Shown in pieces: positions 42,932-50,310 of a stretch of 64,000 nt of DNA. Within the stretch, counting starts at the first letter, position 1; every line of letters starts with the position of its first letter. The position numbers and the translations under genes are program-made. This stretch comes from Clostridia bacterium (GTDB taxonomy: Bacteria > Bacillota > Clostridia > Christensenellales > CAG-1252). The notes beneath the pieces were generated by a model. That model saw only the letters and a list, made by a program, of their open reading frames with translations. It was not told where the DNA came from and made no database searches. Where the stretch lies: the NCBI GenBank assembly GCA_017394805.1, contig JAFPXC010000026.1, positions 1 through 64,000 on the forward strand, given 5' to 3'.

Positions 42932-43924
42932 ATGAGTTCCGACAAAGAACGCAAAAAACTCCTTACGGACAAGCAGCAGGCCATCCTCGACATCGTGGTC
43001 ACCACCATCGAGGCGTTGGTCGTGGTTGTTTGCATCGTGGTGTCCGTGTTGGTGTGGGTGGGCGCCAGCGATCCCGCTGATCGCTCCATCAACTGGTTCG
43101 CCATTCAGACCGACTCTATGATGGGCTCCAATCCCGACAGTCTCAATCCCGGGGATATGATGTTCACCAAGAAGGTCAAGTCCATTTCCGAATTGAAGGT
43201 CGGCGACGTCATTGCCTTCAAAGGCACCGTTATCGACTCCGCGGGCAATGCGATTGAGGACCAAATCATCACCCACAGGATTACTCAAATTGATGGTGCG
43301 CAGATTCACACGAGAGGTGATAATGCGGAACAAGAGGATTTCTTGCCCAAAACCATTGAGGATGTCATCGGCAAGTATACCGGCAAAGCCAAAGGACTTG
43401 GCAAGGTGACCTTATGGTTGGGCGGCTTCAAAAAGGTCGTCACCAACGAGGCCCGCTATAACGATCCCGATGCGTTGGGTGGCTATGGTTACGAGAAGAG
43501 CGGCTCCACCGCCAGCTTCCTCGTCATCATCATTCCCTTGGCGTTGCTGTTTATCTACAATGGGTACGTCGTGGTCAAGTGGTCGATGGACGAGCGCGCC
43601 AAGAAGATTCGCGCCGCTGCCATGGCTGAGGCCGAGGCCAAAGTCGAGGAAGACAAGCAGAGTCAAGAGGAGGTCAAGCGCGCCGCACTCACCGAGTATA
43701 TGCGTGCCAACGGTATGTCCGATGAGCAGATCGCCGCTTACTTCGCCGAGCAAGCCGCCAAGTCCGAGACTGTTGTGCCCGAAGGGGAACGTCATCCCGA
43801 GTCCAACGTCACCTTGAGCAGGGACGAAGTCCCGTCGTCGAAAGGTCCCATTGATAGTGGCACCACCGAAGACACCCCCAACGAGGAGCAGTCCGACCCC
43901 GACGACGCCGATCCCAAGGATTAA
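42932..43924 (+). CDS. SipW-type (ER-type) signal peptidase I, copy 1
   Basis: A 330-residue membrane peptidase. Helix 1 (about 19-43) is followed by the catalytic Ser in QTDSMMGSNPDSLNPGDMMF, then VGDVIAFKG and THRITQID, with His replacing the usual Lys as in SipW and eukaryotic-type peptidases, and IHTRGDNAEQED. A second helix lies at about 198-222. The cytoplasmic tail is long and coiled-coil-like (Ala/Glu/Lys), ending in an acidic Pro-rich stretch that shows traces of the dispersed repeat. The likely substrates are the TasA-like protein and the protein at 44794. AAGAGG precedes the ATG. Confidence 0.9.
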   Translation: MSSDKERKKLLTDKQQAILDIVVTTIEALVVVVCIVVSVLVWVGASDPADRSINWFAIQTDSMMGSNPDSLNPGDMMFTKKVKSISELKVGDVIAFKGTVIDSAGNAIEDQIITHRITQIDGAQIHTRGDNAEQEDFLPKTIEDVIGKYTGKAKGLGKVTLWLGGFKKVVTNEARYNDPDALGGYGYEKSGSTASFLVIIIPLALLFIYNGYVVVKWSMDERAKKIRAAAMAEAEAKVEEDKQSQEEVKRAALTEYMRANGMSDEQIAAYFAEQAAKSETVVPEGERHPESNVTLSRDEVPSSKGPIDSGTTEDTPNEEQSDPDDADPKD

Positions 43925-43934
43925 CGCTGCCACA

Positions 43935-44255
43935 CCGTCATATTGAGCCGAGGCCATAGACCTCGTGTCGGTCTATTGCCCGGAGCGTAGCGATGGCGCA
44001 TAATATCCCATCGGTAGTGGTACTCCGCAAGGATTAACGCTGCGTTACCACAAGACTAATATTCGACTAAGAAAATAGGCATTTTCGACTTATTCATACC
44101 CCCGTCGGGGAATGAGTAAGTCTTCTTGCGTGTTACGAAAAGATGCCCATCTTTTCGTCATCCCGAGCCAAACGGTCATCCCGAGCTTGTCGAGGGATCC
44201 CCTCGGTAGAGGTACAGTCGAAACATCCCCTAAGAAGAGGCACTGTCCTCCACCG
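43935..44255. repeat. Cluster of dispersed repeat fragments
   Basis: Copies of the CGTCAT..GAGCC family in several states: one with a CCCGGAGCGTAGCGATGGCG variant insert (43937-44030), and short forms around 44158-44240 ending CCCTCGGTAGAGG and CCCTAAGAAGAGG. No gene is present between 43925 and 44385. Confidence 0.75.
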
Positions 44256-44391
44256 TCATCCTGAGCCGAGGTCGTAGACCTCGTGTCGAAGGATCCCCTA
44301 AGAAGAGGCACTGTCCTCCACCGTCATCCTGAGCCGAGGTCGTAGACCTCGTGTCGAAGGATCCCCTAAGAAGAGGCACTTATATATGGAA
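44256..44391. repeat. Two tandem 68-bp dispersed repeats leading into the GIY-YIG gene
   Basis: Units begin at 44256 and 44324, each with CGTCATCCTGAGCC-type start, palindrome GAGGTC-GTA-GACCTC, GTGTCGAAGGATCCCCT and AAGAAGAGGCAC. The second unit runs directly into the GIY-YIG start, and its AGAAGAGG serves as the ribosome site. Confidence 0.9.
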
Positions 44392-44676
44392 CAAGGTTAC
44401 ACCTACATTCTAACCAATGAGAATGATACCGTGTTCTATGTAGGTGTCACGTCAAATATACAGCGTAGACTGTATGAACATCGCAATCATCGATTTCGTG
44501 GGTTTACCGATCGGTACAATGTGACTAAGGTCGTGTACGTTGAGTTGACTGAGCGCATTGAGGATGCGATATTACGAGAAAAACAACTGAAAGGTTGGTC
44601 TCGTGCAAAGAAAAAGCGTTTAATTGAGTCAATCAATCCCGACTATCGGGATTTGTATAATGACTATATGAAATAG
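44386..44676 (+). CDS. Small GIY-YIG endonuclease
   Basis: A 96-residue stand-alone GIY-YIG domain of the UPF0213/SLX1-like group. YTYILTNENDTVFYVGVTSN carries the two Tyr-containing strands, then IQRRLYEHRNHRF holds the catalytic Arg, and DAILREKQLKGWSRAKKKRLIE contains the catalytic Glu. It should nick or cleave DNA with a metal ion. The gene is clearly more AT-rich than its neighbours, suggesting recent arrival. It is bracketed by dispersed repeats that start or end within 10 nt of its coding region, and the upstream copy supplies its Shine-Dalgarno site. This hints that nuclease and repeat move together. Confidence 0.9.
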   Translation: MEQGYTYILTNENDTVFYVGVTSNIQRRLYEHRNHRFRGFTDRYNVTKVVYVELTERIEDAILREKQLKGWSRAKKKRLIESINPDYRDLYNDYMK

Positions 44677-44677
44677 T

Positions 44678-44760
44678 CCGTCATGTTGAGCCGAAGCCAT
44701 AGGCTTCGTGTTGCGCCTGAAGGGCAATAGACCGAAACATCCCATTAGTAGAGGTATACC
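44678..44760. repeat. Dispersed repeat copy directly after the GIY-YIG gene
   Basis: CCGTCATGTTGAGCC, palindrome GAAGCC-ATA-GGCTTC, then GTGTTGCGCCTGAAGGGC, CGAAACATCCCATTAGTAGAGG. It begins 1-2 nt after the stop codon. Confidence 0.85.
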
Positions 44761-44793
44761 CTCTAAAACTCCCCATCCAAGGAGAAATGAAAC

Positions 44794-45708
44794 ATGGCCA
44801 AAAAAGACTCCACCCCCAACGCCGCTACGACTGCCGATGCAGGCAAGTATCGTTACATATATGTCCGCAAGTCGGTCGAGCGCCGCGTGCATCGCCGCAA
44901 ACTCGCCACCGTGTTTTTGGTGTTCGTACTCATCGCGTTGTTGCTGACGGGCACGGTGTATGCGGTTTTGGCCTTCGTAGACAACAACGACTTCCGCATT
45001 ACGGTTGACCGTGGTCGTGGCGTACTTGCCCTTAGTGAAGAGTCTACTTTCGCAAGGACGACGACTCAGCTTACTACGCGTGGCCCTTCCGAAATGATGG
45101 ATATGTCGTATAGTTTTTTGCCCTTTTATCAGTTCCGCACGCAGGACGGCAGTTATACCAACCTCGATAGTTTCTATGCCAGCAGTTTTTATCTCACCAA
45201 TTTAGGTGATCAACCGTGTGAATATCGCGAATTGATAACCATCACCGATACCTACAACAAATTGGAGGATTGTGTGCGTGTCTTGGTCATTCGAGAGGTG
45301 TTGCAGGTGGATGAAGAGGGCAATTTCGTGCAGGCAAGTCTCAACGATGATTTCAGCCACATGGAGTGGGCGTGTTACGCCAAGGCCAAAGAGGATGGTT
45401 CTGCCGAACAAGTCGCCTATGAGAATGGCCGAGACGGCGGCACGTTGCGCACCATCACCGATCCCAACTACAATGCGGAGGACAAGACTTCTCCTTGGAT
45501 GTGCACCAATTTCATAGAGTCCGGTACCGGCGTTGTTACGGATCCTGCGTATTGCATGTTGGACCCACACGGCCGCGTACGCTACACCTTGGCTGTATGG
45601 ATAGAGGGCACCGATCCCGACACGGTCGATGCGCGTATCGGCGGCAAACTCACGATGCGCTTCGGCTTCAGCACCCTCAGCCAAGAGGAGCAGACCATCA
45701 CCCAGTAG
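44794..45708 (+). CDS. Membrane-anchored extracellular protein of the TasA/SipW cluster
   Basis: A 304-residue protein I cannot assign to a family. A positively charged cytoplasmic start (KYRYIYVRKSVERRVHRRK) precedes one membrane helix (about 38-62), leaving about 240 residues outside. The external part is beta-rich with SFYLTNLGDQPCEYRELITI, WACYAKAKEDG and YCMLDPHGRVRYTLAVWIEG. It ends in LTMRFGFSTLS, a strand like the last one of the TasA-like protein, so it may be a minor fibre subunit or anchor. The ATG follows AAGGAG. Position between the two SipW genes suggests processing or assembly with the fibre protein. Confidence 0.6.
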   Translation: MAKKDSTPNAATTADAGKYRYIYVRKSVERRVHRRKLATVFLVFVLIALLLTGTVYAVLAFVDNNDFRITVDRGRGVLALSEESTFARTTTQLTTRGPSEMMDMSYSFLPFYQFRTQDGSYTNLDSFYASSFYLTNLGDQPCEYRELITITDTYNKLEDCVRVLVIREVLQVDEEGNFVQASLNDDFSHMEWACYAKAKEDGSAEQVAYENGRDGGTLRTITDPNYNAEDKTSPWMCTNFIESGTGVVTDPAYCMLDPHGRVRYTLAVWIEGTDPDTVDARIGGKLTMRFGFSTLSQEEQTITQ

Positions 45709-45724
45709 GGCACCGTCCCCTCGA

Positions 45725-45985
45725 CGCGCACGTCATCCTGAGCCACAATGGCACCTGCCATTGTGTGTCGAAGGATCCCCTTGTGAGAGGCACCCAACCC
45801 TCGCTACGCAGCGAAGCGGTACGTCACTCGCGCTCTGCGCGCCCACATCCCACCGAAGGTGGATTTCACCCAAGGCGTAGCCTTGGATTTCACCCGACGG
45901 ATGTCGGATTTCTCCCATTCCTCAGAATGGATTTATCCGCTCCATCGGAGCGAAACTTCGCGTACGCGCGAAATAATTTATAAAC
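45725..45985. repeat. Dispersed repeat copy followed by a hairpin array
   Basis: CGTCATCCTGAGCC, palindrome ACAATGGC-ACC-TGCCATTGT, then GTGTCGAAGGATCCCCTTG (45729-45790). After this, hairpins ACCGAAGGT, CCAAGGCGTAGCCTTGG, CCGACGGATGTCGG and CATTCCTCAGAATG alternate with GATTTCACC and GATTTCTCC. No gene in 45709-46096. Confidence 0.8.
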
Positions 45986-45989
45986 CCTA

Positions 45990-46018
45990 TTGAAATAATA
46001 CCAAAACTTTGGTACAAT
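45990..46018 (+). promoter_or_regulatory. Promoter with palindromic operator in its spacer
   Basis: TTGAAA (45990-45995), 17 nt, TACAAT (46013-46018). The perfect palindrome TACCAAA-AC-TTTGGTA (45999-46014) fills the spacer, so a bound regulator would directly block or remodel the promoter of the AAA+ operon. Confidence 0.75.
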
Positions 46019-46096
46019 AGATAATAGATGATACGCAACGCCATGCGCGTTGCACAACAAACCAACTTATGCGGCTTCGGTCGCAAGGAGTGAACA

Positions 46097-47635
46097 ATGG
46101 GCGAACTACTCAAAGCGTTATTAGAACAATTCTTCTCCAACGGCTTCTTGCAGATATTCATCGGCATCTTCGGTGGTATTGCCGGTATGTTCAACATACC
46201 CCAATATATCAGCATCATCAAGAACGCCGCCGGTGAGGAGGGCAACACGGGCATGTGGGTTGTCGGCATTCTGGTCGTGGTACTGGTGCTGGCCGTACTC
46301 ATCGCCATCGTATTCCTCATTTGTTGGGGCGTCGCGCGTCTTATCAAGCGTTTGCGCGCCAAGGGCGGCGTCATCGACCAGGACTTGGTGGACGAGGTGG
46401 CCGAGCTCAAACGTCAACTTGTCAAGACCAACATGGAGAAGGACCGTATCCTCGGCATCAAGATAGGCAAGCAGGGCTACGACATCAGCGAGGGCTACGA
46501 GGGAGAGGAAACTTCCGACGACGAGCACAAAGAGGCCGAGAGCCGCTTCTTTAAACTCACCGAGGTGGACAAGAAGTGGGCCAACTGGAAGCCCGAGCGT
46601 CACTACGATGACGACATCACCTTGGAGGAGATTTGCGACCGTTTCCGCTGCTACGCCGCCAACAATGCCGAGCGTCCTTGGCGTAAGTTGTATTACGAAA
46701 TCAAGATCATTCGCTTGTTTTTCGCCTCTATGGCCACCACGCGTTTGATGATTCTCCAAGGTATATCCGGTACCGGTAAAACCTCCCTTCCCGAGTGTTT
46801 GGGGCACTTCTTTGACAACCCCACCACCATCGCCTCCGTCCAACCGTCTTGGCGTGACCGTACCGAGATTTTCGGCTACTTCAACGAGTTCACCAAGCGT
46901 TTCAACGAGACCGAGGTCTTGCGTGCCATGTACGACGCCCGCTATTCGGACGACGTGTACCTCACCGTCTTGGACGAGATGAACATCGCCCGTGTCGAGT
47001 ACTACTTCGCCGAGTTGCTGTCCATATTGGAAATGCCTTCGCGTGAGCAATGGATCGTCGACTTGGTGCCTTCCGGCTGGCCTTCCGACCCCAAGTTGCT
47101 CGAAAAAGGTCGTTTCCGTCTGCCCGAGAATATGTGGTATGTCGGCACCGCCAACAACGACGACTCTACCTTCGCCATTTCCGATAAGGTGTACGACCGT
47201 GGTATGCCCATCAACATCAACAGCAAGGCCAAACCCTTCGATTGCGAAGTCACGCCCCTCTTGCACCTCAACTATCACCATTTGGAAGATTTGTACGCCA
47301 AGGCGATGGTCGCCAACAAGGTCAGCGAGGAGAACGTGCAGAAGTTCGCCGATATGGACGACTATGTCATCGAGCACTTCCGCTTGGCGTTTGGTAATCG
47401 TATCGTCAAGCAGATGAACGAGTTCGTGCCCGTCTACGTCGGGTGCGGCGGCACCGAGATCGACGGCTTGGACTACGTCTTGTGCAACAAGATTTTGCGT
47501 AAGTTCGAGAGCTTGAACTTGGCCTACATCCGCGACGAGATCGACTCCTACATCGACTACCTCAGCATCCACTTCGGCGAAGAGAATATGATGGAGTGCA
47601 AAGAGTATTTGCAACGACTCAAGAAACTGTTCTGA
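46097..47635 (+). CDS. Membrane-anchored McrB-like AAA+ ATPase
   Basis: A 512-residue protein with hydrophobic segments at about 13-33 and 54-84, a charged linker (about 88-150) and an AAA+ domain. Walker A is GISGTGKTS (about 222-230). Walker B and its extension, LDEMNIARVEYYFAELLSIL, match the McrB-type signature. Sensor 1 is in YVGTANNDDST, and an Arg finger candidate is in KVYDRGMPIN. McrB proteins are normally soluble GTPases of restriction systems; this one is tethered to the membrane and no nuclease partner is recognisable. It pairs with the DUF2357-like gene downstream. AAGGAG precedes the ATG. Confidence 0.85.
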   Translation: MGELLKALLEQFFSNGFLQIFIGIFGGIAGMFNIPQYISIIKNAAGEEGNTGMWVVGILVVVLVLAVLIAIVFLICWGVARLIKRLRAKGGVIDQDLVDEVAELKRQLVKTNMEKDRILGIKIGKQGYDISEGYEGEETSDDEHKEAESRFFKLTEVDKKWANWKPERHYDDDITLEEICDRFRCYAANNAERPWRKLYYEIKIIRLFFASMATTRLMILQGISGTGKTSLPECLGHFFDNPTTIASVQPSWRDRTEIFGYFNEFTKRFNETEVLRAMYDARYSDDVYLTVLDEMNIARVEYYFAELLSILEMPSREQWIVDLVPSGWPSDPKLLEKGRFRLPENMWYVGTANNDDSTFAISDKVYDRGMPININSKAKPFDCEVTPLLHLNYHHLEDLYAKAMVANKVSEENVQKFADMDDYVIEHFRLAFGNRIVKQMNEFVPVYVGCGGTEIDGLDYVLCNKILRKFESLNLAYIRDEIDSYIDYLSIHFGEENMMECKEYLQRLKKLF

Positions 47636-47686
47636 CGTTGTGTAGCGTGGGCGCGTTGCTGCGCCGCCTAAGAGAGAGGATTTTCC

Positions 47687-50275
47687 ATGATTGACAAAAA
47701 GCGGCTGGACGATTATATCTACTATATCAACTCCTTGCTCAAGCAGGAGGACTTTTACGATACCTATATGGAGGGTATCAACAAAGGTCAAAACAAATAT
47801 ACCATCGACCAGCGTTTCCAAAAAAAGAAATTCGACCTTGATTGGGTGGAAGCCATCGAGGACTGCGTGGTCAGCCTCGATACCATCGTGCGTAACCCGC
47901 GTAAGTTCATCGTCATAGAGGAAGATATCGTGGACGTTTCCTTGGCGCGCTCCATCACCACCGAGTCCGTCAAGCACCTTGCCACCCACACCAACTATAT
48001 CGCCGCCGTCAAAGAGGACGGCTCCGTTATCCCCAGCAAGATCCTCAACACGTCCAAAGAGGAGTCCTTCGAGGTGTATGAGAACCGTTTCATCTACACC
48101 CTTTTGCTCAAACTGTCGCAGTTCATCAACACGCGTTTCGAGGTAGTGCGCCGTTCGGCCGCTTCCTCCGATATGTTCACCGTCAACGTGCAGTCCGATT
48201 ACGCCGTGGGCAAGGAGAAGGTCAAGTATTCCATGAAGACCATTCTCGAGATGCCCCTCGACGAGGTGCTCAAGGCCGATCCCACCCAACTCACCGACGT
48301 GGAGCGTATCGCCCGTTTGCAGAACGTCGTGTCCGGCTTTATGGGCAGCCCCTTTGCCAAGACGATGGTCAGCTGCGCCCTGGTACGTCCCCCCATCGTG
48401 CGTACCAACGTCATTCTCAAAAACCCCGACTTCAAAAAGGCGCTCGTCTTGTGGCAGTTTATAGACAGTTACCAGCAGACGGGTTACGAGATCAAGTCCA
48501 TCAACGAGACCGCCGACTTGCCCGCCGGCAACCAGCAGAAGTTCGCCAACCTCATCTACCTCAACAACCTCCTCACCGAGAGCATCGTGCGTACCCGCAC
48601 TTCGGACGAGGAGATCCACGGCGAGGATGAGGAGAAAAAGCAGGAGAAGGTGCAGGCCAACGAGTACGTCACCAAGAATATCGACGACTTCGTGCCCGAC
48701 GACTTCCCCGAGCTCAAACTCAGTATGTTCGAGACCAAGCGTCTCTTCACCCACTTGCCCGAGGTCGGCGAGATCAGCAAGGCCGACGAGCGCAAGATCA
48801 ATTCGGCCATTCAACGCTGTTTGTTGCAGTACAAGATCAACAAGGCCAAGTCCGATTCCGAGGAGCAGGCGCGCCTTATGCGCAAGTTGATGGAAGAGGA
48901 GACCAAGGCCAAAGTGGCGGCGCTCAAAGCCGCCAAAGAGGCGGAGAAAAAGGCCGCCAAAGAAAAGGTCGAGGCCGAAAAACGCGCCGCCCGAGAGGCC
49001 CGCGAAGCGGCCAAGTTGGCCAAGGAGAAAGCCAAACGCGAGGCCGAGGAATTGGCCGAGCGCGTTCGCGCCGAGGAAGAGGCGGCTATGCGCGCGCGTA
49101 TTAAATATGAGCAAGAAGAGGCCGAGCGCCGCATCATCGAGGAGAATCGTCGGTTGACGGCCATCTACGAGGGTGTCAAAGCCCGCACCGAGGCCGAGCG
49201 CCGCAACCTCAAGGAGCAGTTGGAGCGCGAAAAGCAGTTGCAGTTCTTGGAGCCGGTCGAGGCCGACGCCATGCTCAAGTTGCGCAAAAAGGAGCAGCAG
49301 CGCATTCGTCAAATGCGCGCCACCCAAGAGGTCGCGTTGCGCGAGCTTATCACCGCGCACTACCAGGATATGGAGCGCCAGCAACAACAGGCCATCTTGG
49401 ATATGGAGCAGATCGCCGATATGTGCGATTTCGATATCTTTGACGACACTCCCGTCGCCGACGTCGCCCCGGGTGCGAAGCAAAACGGTCATCCCGAGCT
49501 TGTCGAGGGATCCCCTGAGCCGAGCACTAACCCCGACGCCCCGAGCGTGTCGAAGGATACCCTTGATAGTGGCACCGACGCTCCCGCCAAACCCCGTTTG
49601 TCCACCGAGGTCGAGTTCGAGTCGGACGAGGATATCCCCGAGATGGACACCTCGCTCACCACGCGCAACGCCGAGGGCGAAAACGAGTATGCCCGTCGTC
49701 TTATCGACGAGGAGAATAAGCCCGATGAGGAAGAGTCCGATCCCACGGCCGCCCGTTCCGAGTTGTCTTCCTACAAGCCGCAGAGTTACGCCCCCGCTGA
49801 TGCCGCCGCCGAAGAGGATGACGACGATGTGGATATCGCTTTCTCGGGCTTCGACGCGCCCATCGACGCCACGGCCAAGTACAGCGTCAACTACGGCGGT
49901 GCCGCGCAGTCGGCAGGGCAGGGGCACTTGGTGCGCCCCAGCGCCGTGATGGGTGTCAAACCGTCCGTGTCGCAGTTGGACGACGATTGGGACTTCGACG
50001 GTATGGAAGAGTTGGAGAAGAAAGAGGCCGCCCGTAAAGAGGCCGCCGAGGCCGCGCCCTTGTCCATCAAGGGCAAGACCGTCGAGCCTGCGCCCGCCAA
50101 GGGCAAAAAGGCCGCGCCCACCATGCCTGCGGGCTTCGCCGTATACAAACCGCGCAACACCGTGTCCGCCACCGAGTCCACCATCGACGACATTCTCAAC
50201 AACACCAACTTGGTCGGCAATGTTGAGGAAGAGGCCGGCGGCCGCAAGAAGAAGAAAGACAAAAAGAGAAGATAG
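47687..50275 (+). CDS. DUF2357-like protein with long coiled coil
   Basis: An 862-residue cytoplasmic protein. The N-terminal about 390 residues resemble DUF2357 proteins that accompany McrB-like ATPases (for example SFEVYENRFIYTLLLKLSQFI). No PD-(D/E)XK nuclease motif is evident. Residues about 395-560 form a highly charged coiled coil (KEAEKKAAKEKVEAEKRAAR and similar). The last about 270 residues are acidic and disordered, ending in KKKKDKKRR. A stretch near residues 600-626 (NGHPELVEGSP...SVSKDTLDSG) is a translated copy of the dispersed repeat. GAGAGG precedes the ATG, 50 nt after the ATPase stop. Confidence 0.7.
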   Translation: MIDKKRLDDYIYYINSLLKQEDFYDTYMEGINKGQNKYTIDQRFQKKKFDLDWVEAIEDCVVSLDTIVRNPRKFIVIEEDIVDVSLARSITTESVKHLATHTNYIAAVKEDGSVIPSKILNTSKEESFEVYENRFIYTLLLKLSQFINTRFEVVRRSAASSDMFTVNVQSDYAVGKEKVKYSMKTILEMPLDEVLKADPTQLTDVERIARLQNVVSGFMGSPFAKTMVSCALVRPPIVRTNVILKNPDFKKALVLWQFIDSYQQTGYEIKSINETADLPAGNQQKFANLIYLNNLLTESIVRTRTSDEEIHGEDEEKKQEKVQANEYVTKNIDDFVPDDFPELKLSMFETKRLFTHLPEVGEISKADERKINSAIQRCLLQYKINKAKSDSEEQARLMRKLMEEETKAKVAALKAAKEAEKKAAKEKVEAEKRAAREAREAAKLAKEKAKREAEELAERVRAEEEAAMRARIKYEQEEAERRIIEENRRLTAIYEGVKARTEAERRNLKEQLEREKQLQFLEPVEADAMLKLRKKEQQRIRQMRATQEVALRELITAHYQDMERQQQQAILDMEQIADMCDFDIFDDTPVADVAPGAKQNGHPELVEGSPEPSTNPDAPSVSKDTLDSGTDAPAKPRLSTEVEFESDEDIPEMDTSLTTRNAEGENEYARRLIDEENKPDEEESDPTAARSELSSYKPQSYAPADAAAEEDDDDVDIAFSGFDAPIDATAKYSVNYGGAAQSAGQGHLVRPSAVMGVKPSVSQLDDDWDFDGMEELEKKEAARKEAAEAAPLSIKGKTVEPAPAKGKKAAPTMPAGFAVYKPRNTVSATESTIDDILNNTNLVGNVEEEAGGRKKKKDKKRR
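49487..49575. repeat. Dispersed repeat inserted in frame within the DUF2357-like gene
   Basis: CGGTCATCCCGAGCTTGTCG, AGGGATCCCCTGAG and GTGTCGAAGGATACCCTTGA occur within the coding sequence, adding about 30 residues of linker without a stop or frameshift. Confidence 0.8.
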
Positions 50276-50286
50276 CCTTCTCTCTT

Positions 50287-50307
50287 GGGCACGTCAGTGC
50301 CCATTTT
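50287..50307 (+). terminator. Hairpin with T run directly before the second signal peptidase gene
   Basis: GGGCAC-GTCA-GTGCCC followed by ATTTTT, ending 3-4 nt before the ATG at 50311. It could end the AAA/DUF2357 transcript or control entry into the next gene, which has no Shine-Dalgarno site. Confidence 0.6.
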
Positions 50308-50310
50308 TCA

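Noticed and set aside
46121..49927. A very long open frame on the minus strand opposite the AAA+ and DUF2357-like genes
   Set aside because: It is a by-product of GC-rich codon use on the plus strand. It spans two well-supported genes and a gap, and its translation is low-complexity with no recognisable domain.
46097..50275. McrBC-type restriction system
   Set aside because: The ATPase has the McrB signature, but it has membrane helices, and the partner lacks a visible PD-(D/E)XK nuclease and carries a long coiled coil instead. Restriction cannot be claimed.
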